From: Alteromonas sp. V450
Lineage (GTDB): Bacteria; Pseudomonadota; Gammaproteobacteria; Enterobacterales; Alteromonadaceae
DNA: 64,000 nucleotides
Direction: 5' to 3'
Assembly (NCBI RefSeq): GCF_001885075.1
Contig: NZ_MODU01000004.1
Location: 930,001-994,000, forward strand
Below the pieces are notes generated by a model, which was not told where the DNA came from, did no database searches, and worked only from the letters and a program-made list of their open reading frames with translations. Each line of letters starts with the position of its first letter. Position 1 is the first letter of the stretch. Below are positions 38,046 through 44,929 of the stretch, in pieces. Both the position numbers and the translations under genes were made by a program.

Positions 38046-39416
38046 ATGAGGAAAGAATTTTGCTGGTATTTTCCAGTATCGGACGGTGATCTTAATGATA
38101 TTTGGGGAAGAGGCCTTTTGACAGTTGATGCAAATGTATTACTTGATTTGTATAGGTATCATGAAAGCACCCGCAATACCTTGATCAATAGCTTGAAGGA
38201 ATTTAACGGGCGTTTATGGTTATCAAGACAAGCTGCGGAAGAGTTTATTTGGAATAGAACTAATGTAATTATATCTTCAGAGAAGACATTTAAGCAGGCA
38301 AAGGATGAGGTGGAGAAGCTTAAAGGCAATCTTGAGTCCACTCTATCCCAGCTAAAAGGGAATAGGATTATTCCAGACGATATAGCCAGTGGTCTCTTGG
38401 ACAGGATAAATCCTGCCATAGATGAGGCCCTTCTAAAAATCTCTGACTCCAAATCTAATTATCCAAAATACTTGGTAAACGACCCCATTCTTGATGATTT
38501 AACAACTATGTTCGATCAGGCGGTTGGGGAGGACTTCGCTAAAGAATTAATGCCTGAATTACTAAAAGAGGCTGAATACCGGAAAGAAAATAAACTACCG
38601 CCAGGTTACATGGATGACGGAAAAGATGGAGACCGAAAATATGGTGATTTTTTCTTATGGAAGCAAATATTGGAAAAGTCTAAAAATGATAATACGCCAA
38701 TCATATTTGTAACTTCAGAAAGAAAGGAAGATTGGTGGGAAAAAATTTCAGGGAAGACTATTGGCCCTAGACCAGAGTTGCTCAGGGAAGCCTCTGAGGT
38801 TAGCAGCCAAAGAATTATCATGTACCAAACCGATCGTTTTCTAGAGTACGCATCTCAAAGATCAGGAAGCGTTGTTGACTCAAATGCGGTTGATGAAATT
38901 AGAGCTGTTGATTTGCTTCGCTCTGACTCTGAGTATGCCGTAGAGTTGGTAGAGCACAACATAACCTCCCGATCAGAAACCTCACAAGAGGGAATTCTCG
39001 TGCTTAACTTGATGCGACCCGTGAAAAATCTTACGGGAAGTGGTTTTTTTGATCCACAAATGAATAATGTCCCAACTGTAGATGTATCGCTTGAGTCCGC
39101 TCCTGATGAATTAAGGGGGTACAAGCTAAGAGCAGGTGCTGGAACTAAATTTAATTTCAATTTACACGTCATTAGTGCTGATCGTGACTACCCATTACCT
39201 GTAGGTCAGTACGTATTAAAGTACACGGCAAGTTGTGGCGGTTCTGAAAAAGATCTTGTAACGGTGAAAGATCTAGCCAAAGCAATTGGTGTTTCATCTA
39301 AAAAGCTCGTTAAGCAGTTTTTAGAGGCAGGGGTGAATGTCGCAGATGAAGAAGATAAGGTCTCAGTAAAACAAAAGTCGCAACTGCTAAGATTTTTAAA
39401 AAGCAGCCAGAATTAA
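38046..39416 (+). CDS. Cassette gene 5: PIN-like nuclease with C-terminal IF2-N domain
   Basis: A 456-residue protein. Residues about 22-250 form a PIN_8-type domain: VDANVLLDLYRYH with Asp28, AAEEFIWNR with its acidic residue, KYGDFFLWKQIL and PIIFVTSERKEDWW. These acidic positions would bind metal in a PIN RNase. A beta-rich middle follows (about 290-400). The last 50 residues (TVKDLAKAIGVSSKKLVKQ) match the IF2-N fold of translation factor IF-2. The combination suggests an RNase that could contact ribosomes or tRNA. PIN_8 proteins occur in defence neighbourhoods. Function is inferred; no antitoxin is visible beside it. Confidence 0.82.
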   Translation: MRKEFCWYFPVSDGDLNDIWGRGLLTVDANVLLDLYRYHESTRNTLINSLKEFNGRLWLSRQAAEEFIWNRTNVIISSEKTFKQAKDEVEKLKGNLESTLSQLKGNRIIPDDIASGLLDRINPAIDEALLKISDSKSNYPKYLVNDPILDDLTTMFDQAVGEDFAKELMPELLKEAEYRKENKLPPGYMDDGKDGDRKYGDFFLWKQILEKSKNDNTPIIFVTSERKEDWWEKISGKTIGPRPELLREASEVSSQRIIMYQTDRFLEYASQRSGSVVDSNAVDEIRAVDLLRSDSEYAVELVEHNITSRSETSQEGILVLNLMRPVKNLTGSGFFDPQMNNVPTVDVSLESAPDELRGYKLRAGAGTKFNFNLHVISADRDYPLPVGQYVLKYTASCGGSEKDLVTVKDLAKAIGVSSKKLVKQFLEAGVNVADEEDKVSVKQKSQLLRFLKSSQN

Positions 39417-39460
39417 AATGAACCTAGGCCACAAATAAAATCTAATACATATGAGCCTCC

Positions 39461-39894
39461 GGGCTGTCAATGAAAAGAGATAGCCCTTTGACCACTATTT
39501 CAAGAGCAATACCGTTGCCTTTTTAGAACTCGTTTACTTCGTCTGTCATGGTCGATGTTAAGCGTATTGCCTACGTCAAACACATATAGAGGCTCTTATT
39601 GTTGCTCTTTTCAATTCCTTTTGACTGGCAACGGTACTAGACATTCATCGGTTAACCTTCCTCTGTCCTATTCAAAGCTAAGTGGCTGCATTGACCAGTT
39701 AGTATCAGGTTCAGTGAAGGTGTAAGCAAGTTCGTAAAAAGGTAGAGATGCGCAACAGTGGCATGTCTAATCAAACGCAGCGGGTTATGACTTGTCGGTA
39801 TACTTATCGATGCTGATTGATGCAGGGTACTGTGCGATAAGTCGATACTCGTCGTTTAACCAGTTAGACGTTGCAGCTCATGCCACAGTGCGAC
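39461..39894 (-). ncRNA. Candidate bridge/seekRNA region of the IS
   Basis: In IS1111-type elements the non-coding end downstream of the transposase encodes the RNA that guides target choice. This 430-base stretch has no ORF and contains structured repeats: AAGAGCAA (39502) with TTGCTCTT (39602), and TACCGTTGCC (39510) with GGCAACGGTA (39627), both perfect. The two pairings cross each other. The assignment rests on family knowledge. Confidence 0.4.
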
Positions 39895-40960
39895 TTAACC
39901 GTTTAAAAAGCGTTTTTCATCGAATACCTGCTGATTCTTCAACATGAAATAAGTACGTTAACCGATTTTATGAGCGATCGCAGATAAAACCTTCGCCTTG
40001 CTCATTCTCTTTTGAAGCTTCGCTAGATATCGCTTGGCGTTGTCATTACCTTTAAGGTACAACACCGCTGCTTCGCTGAATGCCCACTTCAAGTGTGCGT
40101 TGCCAATCTTATTATCCTGCGTACCATGTGTTTTACCGGCCGATTCAGCTTTACATTTCACTAACCGTGAATACGAGGCAAACTTCTGAACTGATGGAAA
40201 CCGCTTAATATCGCCAACTTCATACAAAATGGTCAGGGCTAAAATTTTTCCGATACCTGGAAACGATTTAAGGATATGTAAATCTGTTGCACGGTGTGTT
40301 TGTGCCTGAATCTTTACGTAGTTTTCAATTTTGTAAAGTTCACTCACCATGGTTTCGATAATATTGAGGTTTAAATTTATGCTCTTTTGCACAGCTTCAT
40401 CGGGAAAAAAGTGATGCATTTTTTCTCGGTCAGGTGAGTTTTGCAGATTTAAACGAGACTCTAGCGCAGGTAGATTGTATTGACTAATCGTACTGGACAC
40501 GTGCGCTTTCAGTTGAGCACTCATTCGCATTATGTGGGTTCTACGACGAAGCGCATCACGTATTGAGCGATGCTCTTTTGAGTAGGCATGTGCTAACGGG
40601 AAATTGCCACCACGCATGAGCTTGGCAATATTGAGTGTATCAATCTTATCATTTTTGGTTTTACCGGCATGAATGGCTTTCATGTAAAGCGCATGGCCAA
40701 GAATAAAATCAATATTGTGCTCTTCACAAAAAATCCGAAACCGGTGACCGGCTCAGCCAATACCAACAGTGCATGCATTCAACACCAACAATAATATTGC
40801 CCAGCTATGGCTTTAAAAGCGCTAACAGTTTATCAGGTGAATCATCGATTTTTTCGTGAACGAGAATATTGTTTTCATTATCAATAATGCAGACATAAAG
40901 CAGTCTTGTGTGAAGATCGATTCCACCATAGTACGGATGTATATTAGTATAAAAGTTCAT
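39895..40960 (-). pseudogene. IS110-family transposase, broken
   Basis: Read from the ATG at 40960 the product starts MNFYTNIHPYYGGIDLHTR, with the first Asp of the DEDD RuvC-like site. It is interrupted by TAG at 40805-40807 and by an extra base in an A run at 40728-40733. The largest intact part (40683-39958, 241 residues) holds GKTKNDKIDTLNIAKL with its Asp and the C-terminal LKSFPGIGKILALTI and NKIGNAHLKW (serine domain region). A third stop at 39958-39960 cuts off the last 20 residues, FMLKNQQVFDEKRFL. The full length would be about 354 residues, normal for the family. Three lesions make it inactive. Confidence 0.85.
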
Positions 40961-41037
40961 TGAGTTTTCTCCCTTGGTTTGGACGCCTATTGGGATAAAC
41001 TCAGTTTATGCTGATAGGGAGGAGGCTCAATGATTAT

Positions 41038-41135
41038 CAAGGCGCTTAACTCGTTCCCTTCGGTCACTGGGACACAAACGCGGCGCGCCTTCTGCATTTT
41101 AGCGCCACGTTCGTGCCCGTTAGCTTAGCGCTTGG
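41038..41135 (+). repeat. attC site 5, split by the IS
   Basis: From CAAGGCGCTTAAC to about GCTTGGT. Arms GGGACACAAACGCGGCGC and GCGCCACGTTCGTGCCC are nearly complementary. Its R'' core appears to be left of the IS (TCTAA at 39441-39445). The R' core is mutated. Confidence 0.75.
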
Positions 41136-41162
41136 TGCTTTATCAACTTATAAGGATATTTC

Positions 41163-41579
41163 ATGAAAAAAACTGATTTTATTCTCGATCACGTAGTCAA
41201 AAAAGATTTCATTGAAGACTTAATGAAAGCATTTGGCTGGGTCACTCTATGTGGCGCGATATTCTCACTATCATTATCAACTATCAAAGCAGGTTCAGTC
41301 TTAGTTGGCCTGCTTGTTTTTGGATTGTTCTTACTCTTATCCACTTTAAGTTTGGTGTACGTATGTCTCTATCTATTCATCCCTCTTGATAATTCGATGT
41401 ATGCAGGTGATCCATACTGGGATGAGGAGGCAAAAAAACTTTCAGGCGTAAAACGACTAACAGCGATAATCAAAGTAATCATTGCCAAAAACAAGATTCT
41501 CTATATCACCGCCAGCCTAGGCTTTTTCTTTTATGGCAAATTAGTCGCGGATTTCTTGGCTGCAAGTCTCGGCACCTAA
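41163..41579 (+). CDS. Cassette gene 6: small membrane protein
   Basis: A 138-residue protein with three predicted membrane helices (about residues 25-43, 46-75 and 115-135) and a short loop with DPYWDEEAKK. The N-terminus (MKKTDFILDHVVKKDF) is charged and cytoplasmic. I know no family. Its stop codon lies inside the attC 6 core, the usual compact cassette arrangement. An AAGGATAT site precedes the ATG. Confidence 0.75.
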   Translation: MKKTDFILDHVVKKDFIEDLMKAFGWVTLCGAIFSLSLSTIKAGSVLVGLLVFGLFLLLSTLSLVYVCLYLFIPLDNSMYAGDPYWDEEAKKLSGVKRLTAIIKVIIAKNKILYITASLGFFFYGKLVADFLAASLGT

Positions 41580-41689
41580 CAAAAAGCTAAAGGCGCTCGC
41601 GCTGCTCGCTGGGACGCTAAAACATGGGCTGCGTCTCTTCGTTCCTAATTTTAGCCCATGTGTTATCGACCCTTAGTTGGGCGTTAGAT
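41574..41689 (+). repeat. attC site 6
   Basis: 116 bases with perfect cores ACCTAAC and GTTAGAT. Arms CTAAAACATGGGCT and AGCCCATGTGTTAT pair well; an outer GCGCTCGCTGGGAC type arm is present. Confidence 0.92.
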
Positions 41690-41701
41690 TCAAGGATAAG
41701 T

Positions 41702-42526
41702 ATGAGCTTCGTGCTGAAACAACTGGCAGATGTAGGATCGGCCAATCCCATAGTTGCAAGATTGTCGCTACAATTTTCGAGTATTCTTGACTTTTATCAG
41801 CTCGATGATGAATTCAAAAAAGCAATCTGTGGAATACTTCATGATGACATCCAAAAGAGACTGATCTCTTGCGACAAAATCGCAACTGAGATCGTAAGTG
41901 AAATTGAAACAGCAATTACAGCGCTTCAGGAAAGCGGGCTAAAGACTCAGTCAGCCGGGCGGGTTATTGAATTTCCACATATCCTCAATCTAGAAGTGCG
42001 GCTAGCATCATATTTATACAATGCTAAATCATGCCTCAGAGATGCTCTGAAAATATACAATAAGTTTTTCGGATCTACATTTACAGAAGCCCGATTTGAT
42101 AATGCTATTTGTTGGGCAAAGAAAGAATTCGGGGAAAATGATCCAATAGTAAAGTTTCTTAAAAAGGATCATGATTTATGGATTCATAAAGTAGTGAAAA
42201 TGAGAAATGCAGCTGAACACCCGGGAGGGCATTCAGGTCATCTTCATATTAAGAACTTTGAAGTGGACACCACTAGCACCCCCCCATTGATCCATGAGCC
42301 CCTCTGGTATCTAAATGATGAACAGCCAACCCCAATTAGGGGCGATCTACATGTCTTCGTAAATAATATCTTGGAACTGACAGAGGATATAGTGCTTTCT
42401 GCACTAAGCAAACAAGAAAAGCCGGAATCGGGCAGCATACTCGAAATACCCGAAGTTCAACGAAGAGAAGAGGCGCCCATACGGTTTCGCATAGGGCTTG
42501 AACAAGAATTTGAATCTAACAATTAA
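41702..42526 (+). CDS. Cassette gene 7: helical protein with HEPN-type motif
   Basis: A 274-residue, mostly helical soluble protein. The ATG at 41702 has AAGGATAA upstream; the open frame reaches back into attC 6 without meaning. Near residue 165 is KMRNAAEHPGGH: the R-N-x3-H arrangement of HEPN ribonucleases, preceded by a long helix (LKKDHDLWIHKVV). The C-terminus is acidic and ends inside attC 7. No family is recognised by name. A HEPN-like RNase or a catalytically dead relative is an inference from one motif and predicted helicity. Confidence 0.7.
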   Translation: MSFVLKQLADVGSANPIVARLSLQFSSILDFYQLDDEFKKAICGILHDDIQKRLISCDKIATEIVSEIETAITALQESGLKTQSAGRVIEFPHILNLEVRLASYLYNAKSCLRDALKIYNKFFGSTFTEARFDNAICWAKKEFGENDPIVKFLKKDHDLWIHKVVKMRNAAEHPGGHSGHLHIKNFEVDTTSTPPLIHEPLWYLNDEQPTPIRGDLHVFVNNILELTEDIVLSALSKQEKPESGSILEIPEVQRREEAPIRFRIGLEQEFESNN

Positions 42527-42569
42527 AGGCAGCGGATGCATAAATGCGCCGCTGCTTTAGGCGTTATAA
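42514..42569 (+). repeat. attC site 7 (short type)
   Basis: Only 56 bases: core ATCTAAC, arms AAGGCAGCGG and CCGCTGCTTT, and a weak R' core GTTATAA. It is the size of the short attC sites found in mobile integrons. Confidence 0.82.
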
Positions 42570-42583
42570 GCCAAGAGGTTTTA

Positions 42584-42895
42584 ATGGAATTTAAAGACCT
42601 ACCACTACATGATGGATTAGTAAGAACCATTTCAATAAATTGGGCTGGTAAGTCAGCTGAGTTTTTCTTAGATTACTTCCTAATGCCAAAACAAAGTGCT
42701 CAGCCATGTTTATTAACGTTTTCCGGCATTTCCTCAATTAACGTACCAATGGCTACACCTTGAGGGGAGTCTAACGTTATAAGAACTAAAGCAGACAGGA
42801 ATGTTTATGTAATGTCGTCAGACTACGGCAACTCCGATGGTGGTGGTACCGGAGATATCGGAAACGACGAGTATTCGCACAAAAAAGCCCTGTAA
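42584..42895 (+). pseudogene. Cassette gene 8: hypothetical protein with in-frame TGA
   Basis: The frame from ATG 42584 (AGAGG upstream) encodes LPLHDGLVRTISINW and INVPMATP, then TGA at 42761-42763, and continues open to TAA at 42893-42895 (103 codons in total). In related cassette proteins, as I recall, a conserved Trp follows at this place (PWG), so TGG to TGA is the likely change. The tail is Gly/Asp/Asn-rich. The function of the family is unknown. The downstream gap to 43118 has no clear attC. Confidence 0.65.
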
Positions 42896-43118
42896 TATTG
42901 TCTAATTTCCCTTTAATGAGACAGTGCGAGGGGGCAGTTTGAGATTTTTCTAGTTATGCCTGTCTTGTTTATTCCTTTCTATTAATCTGCAAAGTTAACC
43001 GAGTAATCGCTAAAGACATTATGTTACAAATTGGTTTAACCTTTTAGCTTAAGAGTTGACTAAACTAAATGAAATAAGACAGGCATATTTATGTTAGGCA
43101 TTTAAAAGGAGAGTTTAA

Positions 43119-43292
43119 ATGAATGGTGTTTATCGAGTTCTTATCGCTCTGGTTCTTCTAGTCGCAGCTATCGCATCTTACAGTATGGGTATTCAGTCAG
43201 GTGTGTTTTTGTTCATCATTCTGGGGCTTGTTCTAGAGGGTGCATTTTGGTTCGGTTTGTTTTCAACCAAAAGGCGAAATGAAGCTCAGTAA
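43119..43292 (+). CDS. Small two-helix membrane protein
   Basis: A 57-residue protein with a good AAAGGAG site upstream of ATG. It starts MNGVYRVLIALVLLVAAI, has two membrane helices (about residues 6-22 and 27-47) and ends in a basic tail (FSTKRRNEAQ). No family is known to me. Composition and ribosome-binding site make it a believable gene. It may form a transcription unit with the tautomerase 45 bases downstream. Confidence 0.65.
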   Translation: MNGVYRVLIALVLLVAAIASYSMGIQSGVFLFIILGLVLEGAFWFGLFSTKRRNEAQ

Positions 43293-43337
43293 TATGTACC
43301 ATCACTTTAATACCTATCATCAAAAACTGGGGGCATT

Positions 43338-43538
43338 ATGCCTTACGTGAACGTACAAATTACTAAAGGTGCAAGTCGCGAGCAGAAGGCTGAAATAGTG
43401 AAAGATATCACCGGCTCATTAGAACGAGTTTTAGGTAAAAAGCCGGAATATACGCACGTTGTAATTCAGGAAATTGAAGAAGAGGACTGGGGCTTCGCAG
43501 GCAAACTTACAGACGATTGGAAAAAGAGCAAATCTTAG
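43338..43538 (+). CDS. 4-oxalocrotonate tautomerase family protein
   Basis: A 66-residue tautomerase with the catalytic N-terminal Pro (MPYVNVQITKGAS), the usual subunit size of 4-oxalocrotonate tautomerase-like enzymes. QKAEIVKDITGSLERVLG and VVIQEIEEEDWG fit the family's helix and second strand. Substrate unknown; no aromatic degradation genes are near, so it is probably a cargo gene. A GGGGGC sequence precedes the ATG. Confidence 0.9.
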   Translation: MPYVNVQITKGASREQKAEIVKDITGSLERVLGKKPEYTHVVIQEIEEEDWGFAGKLTDDWKKSKS

Positions 43539-43636
43539 AGTTACGAATGCTTGTAGCTACGGTTAAATAAGACAGTCACCTTTGCAATGTTGTTACTTTT
43601 TTTAGTCTTCAATTTGAGTTTGTCAGAAGTGCAGTT

Positions 43637-43741
43637 ATGAATGAATATTTGATAGCTTTTATGCTATCAAGCATTCTTATTGGAGTACTTGCCGGTTTGC
43701 CCCTTTTCATTTACTGCGATCCTTCTATGACCTCAAAATGA
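43637..43741 (+). CDS. Possible 34-residue membrane peptide
   Basis: ATG 43637 to TGA 43741 encodes one strong membrane helix (AFMLSSILIGVLAGLPLFIY). There is no good ribosome-binding site and no known homologue. It might be a cassette product or chance; the stop is 10 bases before an attC-type core. Confidence 0.3.
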   Translation: MNEYLIAFMLSSILIGVLAGLPLFIYCDPSMTSK

Positions 43742-43751
43742 ATTGGAGAGC

Positions 43752-43835
43752 ATTTAACAAGGCCATAAGTTTCGCGCTTTCGTCGCACTGCGCTTGTTCT
43801 TCGCGCCGATAATGACGGTGGTATGCGCTACACAG
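43752..43835 (+). repeat. attC remnant
   Basis: The core ATTTAAC followed by AAGGCC looks like the left end of an attC. CGCGCTTTCGTCGCACTGCGCTT continues in attC style, but no GTTRRRY end is visible. Confidence 0.4.
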
Positions 43836-43850
43836 AAAAAAGGGTTATTT

Positions 43851-44054
43851 ATGTGGGAATATAAAATTATTGACTCTGCAAAAGCGAAAAAAAGTGGCTT
43901 CCTAAAAGGTGTCACTATCGAAAGTGCAGAGGAATATTTAAACAGTTTGGGGGCAGAGGGTTGGGAAATCATCGACCTAGACTTTCAAATGGATCCAACT
44001 ATGCCCGGTGGCCCAACGCATTTTCATGGAGTGGCTAAAAGGCAGCGAAGATAA
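43851..44054 (+). CDS. DUF4177 family small protein
   Basis: A 67-residue protein. The ATG at 43851 (AGGGTTA upstream) gives MWEYKIIDS, the expected start; an in-frame start at 43794 adds 19 unlikely residues. EEYLNSLGAEGWEIIDLDF is the DUF4177 hallmark (a two-layer alpha/beta fold with the conserved Asn-x-x-G-x-x-GWE). The tail FHGVAKRQRR ends as the domain does. Function is unknown. It is followed by a degenerate attC, so it is a likely cassette. Confidence 0.85.
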   Translation: MWEYKIIDSAKAKKSGFLKGVTIESAEEYLNSLGAEGWEIIDLDFQMDPTMPGGPTHFHGVAKRQRR

Positions 44055-44074
44055 TTGGATTTTTCATGAACACA

Positions 44075-44178
44075 CCATACAGGGCACTTTACGCGATCCC
44101 TTCGGTCAGTTAGGCAATAACGCTGCCGCGCTTCGCTATTATACTGCTACTTCACGGTTCGTTAGCCTAGCGTTCGCC
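44075..44178 (+). repeat. attC site, degenerate
   Basis: It aligns with attC 5 along its length (CCCTTCGGTCA and CGTTAGCCTAGCG versus CGTTAGCTTAGCG) but both cores are mutated (CATACAG at the left, GTTCGCC at the right). Confidence 0.55.
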
Positions 44179-44236
44179 TCGTTGTGAAAATCTCTTAGTG
44201 AAAATATTGTTTGGTGGGCCAAAAAATAATATCAGT

Positions 44237-44330
44237 GCTTTATTCTTTTACTGGTTATAGGTTAGGGTAGGGAAAATACAAGGACGAAGTATCCCAATAT
44301 GGCGTTTATTAACGTGCCGGTTTGGGGGCC
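44237..44330 (+). repeat. Dispersed repeat, copy B
   Basis: It matches copy A (34921-35018): GCTTTATTC, AAGGACGAAGTATCCCAA and GCCGGTTTGGGG in the same order and spacing. It lies upstream of the membrane protein gene at 44363. Confidence 0.5.
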
Positions 44331-44362
44331 AAACTGTAGTGTGCCGATAAGGAGATATGTAG

Positions 44363-44794
44363 ATGCAGGTCAAAAAAATGCCTTACCGAATTGTCAGTCA
44401 AGTGTTATCACTCGTTGCTGGATTCTTCCTGTGCTATTTCATTGTATGGATCATTGGTTGGAGCGCAGCTTTCACCATATCGTTCGAGCCCTACGCTCAG
44501 GTTTTAGATTATTCGACAACACTTGCATTCGCGATATCTGGATTTGTAACAATAGGTATTCCCGTAGCTTTGATGTTCTATGTGCTTGCGTTTGCGTTAC
44601 GGCAAACTGTAGGCACTGCGCAGCCGCTATTACTCGCTGCTCCGCCTTTGCTTTTGATTTTGTTGGGGCTGAGTAGTCACTTTTCACGAGAAGATGCGTT
44701 CGAGCTACTATTCTTGTCGCTTACACAATATATTCCTTTAATAGCTATAGTTGCATTTCTATATAGGCAAGAAAAACGTAATACCAGCTTATAA
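44363..44794 (+). CDS. Hypothetical membrane protein, cassette-type
   Basis: A 143-residue protein with four predicted membrane helices (about residues 12-34, 50-78, 88-105 and 115-135) and a short basic end. An excellent AAGGAGAT site precedes the ATG. An overlapping frame from 44299 is a shadow. I recognise no family. The sequence just after the stop resembles a degraded attC. Copy B of the dispersed repeat may provide its leader or promoter. Confidence 0.75.
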   Translation: MQVKKMPYRIVSQVLSLVAGFFLCYFIVWIIGWSAAFTISFEPYAQVLDYSTTLAFAISGFVTIGIPVALMFYVLAFALRQTVGTAQPLLLAAPPLLLILLGLSSHFSREDAFELLFLSLTQYIPLIAIVAFLYRQEKRNTSL

Positions 44795-44890
44795 TAAGGC
44801 ATTCAATTTTACTTCTTGGTTGTTCAGACGCATTAAAGCTGGGCGGCTTTGCCATTGGCGCCCTAAATATACAAGGCCCGTTATTGGAAA
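44788..44890 (+). repeat. attC remnant
   Basis: TTATAATAAGGCATTCAA looks like a cassette attC start with the core C changed to T. GGCGGCTTTGCC and GGCCCGTTATTGG follow in attC style. No clean inverted arms remain. Confidence 0.35.
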
Positions 44891-44929
44891 ATTAGTTTTC
44901 TGCATAACTATAAACAGCATGGATTGTTA

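Larger units (their letters stand above)
39451..41033 (-). mobile_element. IS110/IS1111-family insertion sequence, decayed
   Basis: About 1.58 kb bounded by short inverted repeats ATGAGCCTCC (39451-39460) and GGAGGCTCAAT (41021-41031). It carries one transposase gene on the minus strand and a long non-coding stretch downstream of it. It lies inside an attC: TCTAA is left of it and CAAGGCGC, the next part of an attC, right of it. This fits the IS1111-attC group, which targets cassette recombination sites. Exact ends are uncertain by a few bases. Confidence 0.75.
35019..44890 (+). mobile_element. Integron-type gene cassette array without integrase (CALIN)
   Basis: Consecutive + strand genes are each followed by an attC-like site of 56-118 bases. 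The sites begin with RYYYAAC (for example ATCTAAC, ACCTAAC) and end with GTTRRRY (for example GTTAGAT, GTTAAGC), with internal imperfect inverted repeats. Clear sites lie at 35422, 35894, 37327, 37907, 41574 and 42514; one at 41038 is split by an insertion sequence, and others at 43752, 44075 and 44788 are degraded. No tyrosine recombinase of the IntI type is encoded in the window. The left border holds GTTAGCTGTTAGAAG, which might be a remnant attI or cassette junction. The right border is unclear. Confidence 0.85.

Noticed and set aside
44299..44676. 125-codon frame overlapping the membrane protein gene at 44363
   Set aside because: The frame at 44363 has a far better ribosome-binding site and a normal membrane protein pattern; this one is Cys/Arg-rich and starts in the dispersed repeat.
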